Positions 9,786 through 21,700 of a DNA stretch of 64,000 nucleotides are shown piece after piece. Every line of letters starts with the position of its first letter. Position 1 is the stretch's first letter. The stretch is from Helicobacter sp. 13S00401-1. GTDB taxonomy: Bacteria > Campylobacterota > Campylobacteria > Campylobacterales > Helicobacteraceae. Position numbers and translations under genes: made by a program. The stretch lies in contig NZ_MLAR01000005.1 of the NCBI RefSeq assembly GCF_002272925.1, forward strand, positions 62,001-126,000, written 5' to 3'. Under the pieces are notes generated by a model that worked only from the letters and a program-made list of their open reading frames with translations, was not told the origin of the DNA and searched no databases.

Positions 9786-12700
9786 CTACTTAGAGCTATC
9801 TTCATCTAAAGAGAAAGATTTATCATCTGATGAGGTAGTGCTTAAAGAAAAGCTAGATTGTTTACTTAAAGCACTTTTAAAACTATCATTACTACTTATG
9901 TGACTTTTAGCTGTGATAAAGCTAGGAGTTTTAGTGCTTAAGGCCACATTTTTGAAAGGCTTTTTATAGCTTTCTAACTCTTTTAGATAAGGGCTTTCAT
10001 AGTTAAAGTCTTCAAGTATAGATAGGTTTGAAGGAAGTGGTTTAAGATTACCTTTTTGTTTGATTAGCTCACTTTGGAAAGCAGAGTGATTAACACTTAA
10101 GTTTACAAAGTTGCCTATCTTAGCACTTAGTCTTTCTCCAGCTTCATAGGCTTCAGCTTCTAGTGGCTGAGTTTTATATAGCACTCTATCTTGGGCAAAT
10201 TTTGCTGGGTCTGCAAAGTAGAGGTAAAAGTTAGATTGAAGTACATCAGCCCAAGCCTTAGAATCTCCACTTAAGTTGTTTTTATTAGCAACTATATCGT
10301 TTTGTAGTTTGTGAGTCATCTCGTGGAATCCTATATCCACTGCTTTTTCACTCATGTTGCTAGTAGTAAATCTATAGCCTTGTATAAAGTTATTATTAGG
10401 TACATTTAGTATGCCTTTTGTAAATTTAAAACTAGTAGGCTTAGTTTGTGCGCCATAAAAAGCCATCATAGCATGTCCTGTATTACCAACTTCTGGATAC
10501 TGTGAGTTTTCCATACCTTTTATCCCAGAAGTCTTTATAGCATCAGTATAAGCTATGCTTATATCACTCATAACTTGCTTGAAGTTATCTACATTCATCA
10601 AGTCTTTGTTTAAGTTGGCCATATAAGTGCTATTACTAGTGTAGCTATTAAAGGCTTTATCTTGTATGTCTCTTATAGTCTTTGTGTGATTAGGAATGCT
10701 TGTTTCTCTAGAAGTGCCTAAGTCTTTATGTATTAAACCAACCATTTCTTTTGCAAAGTTGTTATCGTTTCTTTGATAAAGCGTAGAGTATGAGTTGTTA
10801 ACACCACTAAAAAGCATATCGCCAACTTGATCTAGATTTATCTCTCCTTTAGTAAAACCTTCTTTTACACCACCTAGCCAGTCTCTAATATCTTGTTTAT
10901 CAGAATCTGAAAACTTACCATTGCGTATATTATTAAAAGGTACTCTTGGTTTCAAACTAGGAAGGTTAGTAAGACTAGGCTTAGTGCTTCTATCTATACT
11001 AGGAGGGTTTAGTGGTCTTAGCCACTGTTTTATTAACACCATTTCTTTTAGCATCTTAGAGTTATTGACTGATAAATTATTTGTAGTCTTTGGATCATTA
11101 GGCGCAAAGTTTGGTTTTTGTGGTTCTTCGCTATAGCTTATATGAAGAGTTTGTTTTAAAGGACCTTCATCTTCACTCTCGCTTTCACTACTTGAAGAGC
11201 CATCACTTAAAGTATTGCCTCTTAAGTCATCCATACTAGCTACACCTAGGTTAGTATCCATCACATCTTTATAGTAGTCTAATACTTTAGAGGCGTTAGT
11301 GTAGGCTTCTTTTTCTAGAGCTTGAGATTCATATCTTTTGATATTTTCATCTCTATCTCCTGCTTCATGCCCACCATCAAAGTAGTACTCAGCGTTTGCT
11401 TTTAGAATCTTTCCTACATTTGCCACGTTAGGACTTAAAGAATCTATATTTTCTATAACACCTGCTTGAAACTTGTGAATAAGCTCATGGAAGCCAGATT
11501 CTAAAGCGTTATCTTTTGCTTTTTGTGCGTTTGGTTCAAAAGTGAACTCAGAAGTATAAGTCTTTGGAACTGTTAGTTCATTAGTCTTATGGTTAAAAGA
11601 GATAGTATCTGCGCTTATGCTATTTTTAACATTAGGAGTTGTAGTTTTTATGCCATTAGCATTCATAGCATCACTAAAAGCCCCTGCCATCTCTCCTAAT
11701 AAAGGCTTATAGTTGTCTAATAATCTATAGTCTTTTTCACTTAAAGCATCTATATTAGGACTTAAAGCAAGGTTTTCAACCGCATCAGCTGAGACGTTAT
11801 GAAGTAAGGATTTATACTCGCTAACTTGAGGGTCATTAGTAGCTAGCATAGTCCCAAAAGGGGTAAATATATGCTTATTAGCCTCTAGTTTTATAACATC
11901 ACCAAGTAGGGATTTTTTAGAGTTTAAACTAGCTTTAGAGTTTAGTAAACCACCTTCTATTAAGTTAGACTTTTCTTCAAGACTTAAAGTATCAAAGCCT
12001 TTTCCAACTTGCTTTATGAAATTAAGCGTATCTAGGGCATCTCCTATACTTGTAGTCTTGTAGGTATTAGGAAGGGCTGCTTTTAAAGGGAGGGAAGGAG
12101 CTAGGTTTTGCACGCTTGGCTTAGTGCTTCTATCTACACTAGGTTTAAAATCTTCTTTTTTAGAATCTTGTGGGTTTTTAAGATCATTAGGCGCAAAGTT
12201 TGGCTTTTGTGGTTCTTCGCTATATTTTAGTACTAAAGTTTCTTTAAGCTTTGTATCTCTAGTTGCATCTTTGGAGCTTGAAGCACTAGGGTTTTTTAAA
12301 GCATCCATAACCATAGTTGAAAGCTTACCTCCAACTTTATAGGCTTCATCTTCAACAGGTTGTCTTTTATAAAGTCTATCATCATATGTATACATGCTAA
12401 GGTTAGAATAAAGAACATTTATCCATCCTCTAGCTTCTCCATTAAACTTATCTTGGTTTTCACCTAAGTCATGTTGAAGTTTATGTGTCATCTCATGAAA
12501 GGCACTATCTAGTATGGTTTTTTTCTCACCATGAAGCTTGTTTTCTAGGGCATATCTTGTATGAAAGTCATCTGGCATATTAATATACTCATCATCATCT
12601 TTTTTCAAAAACGCAAAGTCTTCATCACCATCATTAGTAATGCTTGGTACTTTAGAATCTTTTATACCATGATCTCTAATAGACTTAGTGTAGGCCTGGG

Positions 12701-15700
12701 CTACGTCATTTACTACAGCTTTGGCGTTAGCATATTTTGAAAGATCTTTGTTTAGATTAGCTAGATTATCCTTGCTTGCTAGGTAGTTTTTATAAGCACC
12801 ATAATGTATATCATTAGTTAGGGCTTCATAGTCTTTTGCGTTTTTGCTTTTATCCTTCCATAGGTTTAAATAGACTTGTTTTACTGCGTGATTGATTAAG
12901 TTTTCATCATCTATTTGTATCTCTCCAGACTTAGTATTAACTATACCTGTCATGATATCGCCAATTTGCTCTACGTTTAAATCCTTGCTTTTTATAGCTC
13001 CTTCAACTCGGCTAAATAAGTCTTTGATATCAGCCTTATCGCTATTAGATTGAAGTTCTTTGCTATCTTGCTTGATATTTTTAGGAGGTAAGGAAGGAGG
13101 GTTGCTTATATCAACTACAGGCTTTAGTGTTCTATCTACACTAGGTTTAAAATCTTCTTTTTTAGAATCTTGTGAGCTTTTAGGATCATTAGGTGCAAAG
13201 TTTAAAGCTTGTGGCTCTTCAGAGTAGTGTAAGTGAAGTGTTTCTTGTAAGTCATTACTTACTCCGCTAGCTAGATCTAGTTTTGTGGCTTCATTATTAG
13301 TACCTAAAAATTCTTTTTTTAATTTATTAGAGATGTAGTTCTCTCTACCATAGGCATCATTTTCCATCAAGTTAGTAGGATAAAAATACTCTTCTTTAAA
13401 GTTGTATAAATCTTTAGCATTTTTAAACATCTTTCTATCTTTGTTTATGTTTAAGTTCTTTGCTATGTCTTTGTTGTCTATTAATTTAGTTTGTTCTTGA
13501 TGGGTTAGTTCATGATAAAGGACACTTACTTTATCTAAGAAAGGGCTTCCAGTTTTTATAAACTCACTTTCTTGTGGCAAAGCATTTAGAGCTATTACAT
13601 CACTATGTGCATCTATCTTATTGCTTGAGCTATCTAGCTCTCCATATTCTTCTAATAGCTTTTTAGAATCTTTAGCAGGCTTATATACTCCATAATGTCC
13701 TTCATCCATTATCTCTTGTATAACTTTTGTAGGATTTGGATTTATACCAGTTAGAGTTTTAAAGTGTTCTTGCCTAAGGCTTGCTATAGTGTTTAATACA
13801 TCAGTTTCTTTTGATAAGTCTCTTTTGCCTTCTTTTTCCATTGCCAGTATGGAAGATATATCATCTTTAAGCTTTGGGTTTTCTCTTATGCTTTTTACAA
13901 AGCTTTTATCAACCAAACGCTCTAAGTTTCTATAATCATCACTATGATTTAGTAGGGTGGATAGTTTGCTAACTACCGCAAAGTCTGATTTTCCTAGATT
14001 TTTACCTTCGCTTTCTCTTGCTTTTTTTTCATCTCTAAAGTTTTTTAGTCCATAAAGTAAGTCATCTTGAGAGAAAGTTGAAACATCCATACCTCCAAGT
14101 TTTTTGTTTGTATAGTAGTTCATCTCTTGGTTATCTACTTCATCAATATTTGCCTTAAGTGGATTTGCATATTTTTCTTCTAAGCTTCTTTTAGCACTTT
14201 CTTTTTTAGAATCTTTTGAGCTTTTAGGATCATTAGGTGCAAAGTTTAAAGCTTGTGGCTCTTCAGAGTAGTGTAAGTGAAGTGTTTCTACTAGGGGAGA
14301 GTTTGTACTAGTGCTTTCTAAAGGACTATCTTCTTTAAGACCTCTTTCATCATAAAACTTAGCTAGGTTTTTATCATCTACTTTTTTAGTGTTAAACACC
14401 TTGCTTAGTTTTTGTAAGGCGCTTTGTTTTTGTGGACTAGTAGCAAGATCATCTTTTAGGCCTTTGCTTAGGTTTGGATACTTATCTTTTAAGATTCTTT
14501 CAAAGTTATCACCAGTTGTAAAAGATTCTTTTTCAACAGGTTGGTTTGTGTATATCTCTCTTCCATAGTTTGAAGAAAAGTAGTTGTTGTTATCAGAGTT
14601 TAGTGCATATATGCTATGTGCAGCAAGTACATTTGTAGGCAGCTTATCCTTATCTTTATTAAATACATCTTGCCTTCCATGAGTTAGTTCATGTAGTGCA
14701 ACATTTGCTAGTCTTATAGGGTGTACATCAGCTTTGTTAGTTATAGCTAAGACATTAGTCTCTCCACTTGATGAGTAAGCACCAAGTTGCTTCATATCAT
14801 CCCTTATGACCACTTGAGCTTTGATACCACTTAGCCCTTTATCTTGTAAGACTTTTGAGTACTCACTCTCTATAACTTTTACTAGGCCTCTTTTGTTATC
14901 TTTGCTAGAAAGATCAGCTTTTAGATAGCTTTCAAAGTTAGGATTATTTAGGATTTTATCAGTCACTTCTTTTGTTATATCATCTGTAAAGTTTTTATAA
15001 CCTTCATAACCATTATATTTTTCTAAGTTTTTGCCTACGTTTGCTACTACCTTACCAAACTCTTTTTTAGTTTGACCTTCATTAGCCCTAAGGTTTTGAT
15101 AGATTTTATTGTTAGCTATACCTTGTAAAAGATCACTTACATCACTTATATCTTTTATATTTTCTACGCCAGCATTAGCCCTTTTAAGTAAGTCATCAAT
15201 ATCTTTTTTATCCCCTTGGCTTGGTAGCTTTTTGCTAGTATCAAGGCTATCTTTTGAAGGAAGTCTTGGAGGGTTACTTACATCAACTACAGGTTTTAGT
15301 GTCCTATCTATATCTGGTTTAGTAGTATCTAGTGAAGGGCTTTGTAAGTTAGTTAGGTCTTGTTTGGTTGCTTCTTTATAGGTATCAGCTTTTAAAGTTA
15401 GTCTATCAGCCATATCTTGGGCTAGAGTATGAGGCTGTTTAAATAAGTCTTGATACTTAGTATCTAGTAGGCGGCTAAGTTTTGCTTCTTCTATAAAGGC
15501 TTCTGCTTCTATAGGTTGGTTAGCATAAAGTGAGTATCCAACCTCTTTAGGGTCTGCATAGTTGTTTTGGTTTACATTTAGTATGCTTACAAAATCTTTT
15601 GTGTCTTTATCATACTTTTGCATATTAGTATGAAGCTTCATATTATCTTGTCTTGCATGAGTTGTCTCATGAAAGATAGTGCCAGTTAGCGCCTTAGCAT

Positions 15701-18700
15701 CTCTAATGTGAGCATCTTTGATAAAAATCTTATTTAGATGTGGTACGTACTGATTAGAACTACCACCTACTTCTATTTTTGGTTGATAAAAGGCAATGTT
15801 ATGTTGTTTACAAGTATCTGCATAGCTACATATGATGGCATTTCCTAAGGCTTCTACGTTTTTATTATCACTTAGATCAGATTTTGCATACTTTGCATAG
15901 TCTTTGTTGTTTACAAGATTATTTGTTGCGTCATTAAAAAACTTATCTGAAAACTCATTATATTTCTTAATGCCTTTTAAGTCTTCCCTACTAGTAAAAA
16001 GTTTAGGTGTTAATCTATCATATAAAGAGCCTATAGCCACTCCAGTTTGTAAGTAGTCTTCCTTAAAGGCTTTTTTATAAGTTGGGGTAGAAGTTACTGC
16101 TTGAAGCAAGGTGTTTGCATCACTAAGTTTTGTTAAATCCCCTAAGTTATCACTTATATGTTGGATGGAATCCATAACATCTTCTATATCACCTTGAGTT
16201 ATCTTAGTTTCAGGCTGTGTTATAGGCTTTCTTTCTAGTGGTGCTGGGACATAGTTTATGCTTGCTGTATCTGTTGTGGTATAGCTTTCTTTAGTAGTAT
16301 CTAGGTTGTTATTAGTTGTGTCATAAGAGTGTTTTGTGACTTTAGCTTTTAGCTTTTTAAAAGCAGACTTGAAGGGATTAGTCTTTTTTATGCCCCCTTT
16401 AGTTAGACTTGCTTGAATTAAGCCTGCTTGATCTTGGCTTATTTCATTTAGATTAGCTTTGCTTGAAGTTGCTAGTGTGTCTATTTTAGTGGAGATTTCT
16501 TTTTTAGATTCTAAGTCTTTTGGTTTTTTAGGAGCAAAAAGAAGACTTTCATTCTTAGGACTTATTTCCTTATAACTATCAGCCTTTGCTACTAGGTTAT
16601 TAGCAAGCACACTTGCTAGGGCTATAGAATCTGTTTTATCTGTAGAGTTTGGTGTTGCTAGGTTAGAGTTTGGCTTTTTGTTACTAAAGTGATTTTTTAA
16701 GCCTTTTAGCATATCAGTGCTTAGGCTTGCATTCATACTACCACCAGCCCATGAGCTATCTTTTAATGTAGTTGTATCTGTAACATCATGGTTTATATCT
16801 GCATCTTTGCCATTTAGTTTGATATTAGCCGCGCTTAAGACTTTGCCATCTATTGCTACATGATCATTTATATTTATATCTGCACCAAAGTTATGTTCAT
16901 TACCACTGCCTGCTGTGCCACCAGATATATTAACTAAAGCGCCATCACTATGATTGTAGATATCTAAGTCTTTATGTTTTAAGTTTCCACCTAGTTTTAA
17001 ATTCCCATTTTTAGCGCTTAAAGTAGCCCCACTTAAAGCTATATCATTACTAACCTTACCACTAATGCCTTCACTTGCAAAAAGTCCACTTTGCTTTCCT
17101 ACTAGAGAAGAGTCTTTGGTGTTATACCCAAAACCAAGATTGCCTGAAGCAGCGCCTATAACTATAGTATTAGTAGAAAGCCCAACAGATACATCACCTC
17201 CAGCGTTTAAACTAAAGCCTGTGCTATTAGTTTTATCTAGCAAGGAGCTAACATTTAAATCTTTGCCTATGTTTAAGTTTATGTTTTTAGCAGTTGCATT
17301 TACACCTTGTAAGTTTGTGTCTTTGCCAGATTCTAAGCTTAAAGTGTTTTTTGCATCAAGTTTGGCATTAGTATAGTTTGTGCTATCTTCTTTGTTATAA
17401 GAACCATTAATGCTGCCACCAACTCCAACATTAGTATGCCCTCCTTCAAGGGCGTTATATCCAGCAGTTTCACTTAGTCTTGCTTCAGCACCAAAGGAGT
17501 AGCCAAGATTAGTGTTTTGAGACTTTAAAGCATTTATATTGATATTATCTTTTGCTTTTAGGGCTATGTTATTAGCTTCAAGATTTATACCATTTAGATT
17601 AAGATCGCCTTTATTAGCGCTTAAGCTAAGATTATTACCTGCTTTTAAAAGGCCACCTACTTCTTTTTTAGAGCTACTTTGTGCTTTGTTATATGTAAAA
17701 CCTAGGCTTTGTATGCTATCTTGACTAGCTAAGTCGCCTAAGATCATATTTGCAGCATTACTTGCAACTTGACCTGCAACTATGCCAGCGTTTAGATTTT
17801 TACCACTAGAGACATTGTTTGCATCACTTGCTATTTGATTAGTAAGACTTGCTAGGTTGCTAGTAGTATTAAAGCTTTGCTTAGCATAGATTGAAAAGCC
17901 TTCAGTACTAGTTTTACTTAAGTCTACTGCCTTTGTGGAATCTAGTTTGCCAGCATTTATAGCAAGGTTATTTTTAGATTCTATATTAACCCCACCTATA
18001 TCAGCCCTATCTTTTGCATTTATATTTACATTATCACCTTTTATGTTTGAGAGGGTATGTTTAGTTTCTTGTGCGCTAGTTTTTTGGTTAGCAAACTCTA
18101 GGCCGATGCTTGCACTAGCTAGGGCATCAGAGTTCATAGTGCCATTTATATTGCTAGTATTAGGATTAGGATTAAAGGTATTTGTACTAGCAGTATTAGC
18201 ATTAGTGGCTGTGTTAAATGAAGCACTTGCAGAGTTACCAGCTAGGCCAGCAGCTACTTCTCCAACTAGTCCAAAGCTATCACTAGTTGTAGTTTTTTTA
18301 CTTTTATTAACTCCAGCTTTAAAGTTTATATCTTTTGCTTCTAGATTAGTTTGCTTTCCTTCTAGATTACTTCCAGTTATGTTTATATCTTTACTAGCAT
18401 TTATAGCTAGGTTATTAGCTTTTAAATTTGAAGCACTGCTTAAGTCTTCATCTAACTTAGTAGCTACTTTGCTATAACCTAGGATTTGTGCATTTTCATT
18501 AGTAGCGTTTTGGGTGAGAGTAGAGCTACTATCTCTTATATCTACTTTTTTACTTGCTAGGGCTAGGGTGTTTTTAGCTTCAACATCACTTCCTTTTATA
18601 TCTAGTGAGTTTTTGGCTTTAAGCACTACATCTCCAAGGCCTGCTACGTTGCTACCTTGAGATGTAGAAGTTTTGGTATTAGTAGTGGCTACATGGTTAA

Positions 18701-21700
18701 CTTCTAGCATATGTGTGCTTTGATTAATCCCTGCAAAGTAAGAGTTAGTAAACTCATCTACTTTCTTTTTAGCATCACTTATAGCTATCTTATCAGCCTC
18801 TAAGGACAAGGCTCCATCTTTGTTAGTGCCTATTAGGTTAGAGCCTTTTAGGTTTATAGAATCTTTTGCAAGTACTGCTAGATTCCCACCACTTATATTA
18901 GAACTTAAGATGTTGTTAGTAAGAGTGCTAGTTGTAATCTTAGTGCCATTTATATCTTTTTGTTCAAAGTTAGATTCTATAGAGTTGGCATTTTTTATAT
19001 TGATATTGCCATTTTTAGAGGCTAAAAGCACACTTGAGTTAGGGCTTAAGGCTTTTATATCACTATTAGTTATATCTAAGTCTTTATCTGTGATGATGTT
19101 AATTGCCTTAGTTGCAGATAGTTTAGATTTCATTAAAGAGTTTAGATTCCCACTATCATCTATGCCTAACTTGGTAGATATAAGGGCTTTTTTTGCAGTT
19201 ATATTTATAGAGTTAGCTTCTAAGTTAGAGCTTATATTATTAAAACTATCAGTGTTTAAAGCTATCTCATCTTTAGCCTTTAAGTTTCCATAGTAGTTAT
19301 CTATGCCATTACTTTCTACTCTTAGGCTTTTGTTAGCAACTATGCTTGAGAGGTTACTTGGGAGGTTAGAGTTATCTGCTAGAGTTTGTTTTGTTAGATA
19401 AAGCTTAGGAGTTAGGATATCTTTCCCATCTATCTTAGTATAGACATACCATATAAGATTTTGCTTTAAGTTATCTACTTGGGTTTGAGTAAGTGGGCTG
19501 CCTACTTTTAAACCAAGCTCTTTACTGCTAGATACTCCATTATCGATTAAAGATTTTATCTCTCCTTCACTTAAGTCCATGTTGTTTTTAAGTTGAGCGT
19601 TTAAAGAAGCACTAAGTAAGGCATGTTCATAGTAGGCATCGCCTATAACAGTTATAGGTTTTTTGCTATCAAAGCCTATTTGGTTAAAAAAGTACTGTGA
19701 GCCATAAAACTTAGACATATCTATATAGTCTAGGTTAGTTTCAACATAGTAGGTGACTTTTTGATTAAACCTAGAAGTTTTTAAGGCAGCAGCTATTATG
19801 CTAGTGGCATCTTGTAAGCTAGTGTTTTTATCTTCACTTAGACTAGGCTTACTAAGATTTGAGTTAGTATCTAAAGTGGTTTTAGAATCTTTAATGCTAA
19901 CATTTGTAGCAAGAGGCTTTAAAGAGATAGTTTGCACTAAGTTTTCTTGAGGGTTTTGTGAGTTTGAAACTAAGGTATTAGTAGTACTTAGATCTTTTAT
20001 AGAAGTAGAGTTTGTATCTAAGATTTTAGGATCTTTAGTGCTAGAGGCACTTAGATTTTTATTAATACTAAAGATTTTAGAATCTTTTGCCAGGCTTAAA
20101 GGATCCTTGCTTATATCACTTGTTAGATCTATAGGTTTGGCACTACTTATAGCAGTTGCTATGTTGCTATTTTTAGAAGCTATATCAGTTTGGTTTGTTA
20201 TGTTGTTGCCTATTAAGGTTACATCGCTATTACCTTGTACTTTTGCACTTTGGTTAGATGTAAAGACTAAATTAGCATCATTATTCCAAGTTTCAGGTTT
20301 TGGGATAAATCTATCTTTAGCGTAGTTAGGTCCTAAAAGTAGTGAAAAGTACTTATCTAGGTCTGCATTTTGAGCGGCTGCATTTTTTAGTGCGTTCCAA
20401 GAAGATTCTTTTTGGTGGTCTTTTATATTAGCAGTTGCAAAATACTTTAAGATATTTAAAAGATTTTCTCCATTTCTAAAGTAGTGAGCGCTATTAGTTT
20501 TTAAGCTTCCTAGGTGTTCAGATAGATCAAAACCCCCATCACTCCTAGCAGTGCTTAAGATAGTATCTATGTTTAGCTTAGTTACTGGAGTTTCATTATT
20601 TAAGTTGCCAACTGAGGTTAGATTCCCCTTAGCTATTATTAGCGATAAGATGTTATCTATAGTTGCGCTTTTATCTTGACTAGTTGTGTTTATGTTTAAG
20701 TTGCCATCAGACTTTATGACTGATTGCTTGATGTTTGTTTCATAAGAGTAGTTAGGAAGTTGTAATATAACCCCACTATCCCAAGTCTTTCCTAGTGTAT
20801 CTCCATAGTTTGCATACCCTATCCCTGTTATAGAAGTGTTTACTGGTGAGATTACTATCTTGCCATTAAGGTCTGAGATGTTTTGTAGCTTTTTAGATTC
20901 TATAGATAGATTATTATGCGCATAGATTTGGTTTTTGTTAATTAAGCTAGCACTACTTAGGCTCATATCTTTAAGACTTTCTAAGTTTCCAGTGTTAGTT
21001 AAAGAAGTAAGTGCTTTTATATTTAAGTTATCTCCACTCCAAAGATAACCACTATTTGTGATATTTTGCGCACTTAAATTAATAGACTTCCCACTTGCTA
21101 AAAGTGAGTTTTGATTTTGCAAATCTCCAGTTGTATTTATATCTATACTTCCAGCATTTTGATAATCACTAGTTATTAAAACATTGCCTTTAGCATTAAA
21201 AGCTAGTTTATTTCCAGCATAAAGCTTGCCAAGCTTATCATTTAAGACTACTTGCGTGTCTTTGCTAGTAGTAGATATATTTAGTGCATCTTGTGCGACT
21301 ATGCTTCCATAGTAGTTACCAAGTATGTCAAAAGATGCTGAAGCGCCTTTTAGCGTTAAGTCTATGTCATTAGCTAGTATGCTGCCTTTGTTAGTTAAGT
21401 TATTAGCTATTAGGTTTGCTAAGTTTTTAGATTTTATAGTGCCAGTGTTGTTTATGTAGGTGTTAGAAGTTAAAAGGGCATTAGTTGCATTTATAGTTTT
21501 AGTGTTGTTAATGGAGTTTGCTTTAATGCCTAAAGTAGTAGCTAAGATCTGACCGCTATTATTAATGTCGTTTCCTTGCAGTTCTAACTTACTGCTAGCT
21601 AGGATATCTTTAGTATTAGTTATATTGCCACTAGATTTTATGGTTATAGTATCTGCTTGCAAAGTCCCATCTTGACTAAGACTACTTGCTTGTACATTTA

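Noticed and set aside
9786-15671. The HExxH matches could be chance pentapeptides in a huge protein
   Set aside because: All six lie in the last 40% at regular spacing, each with the extra Gln two residues after the second His and a downstream Glu motif. Chance does not give that pattern.
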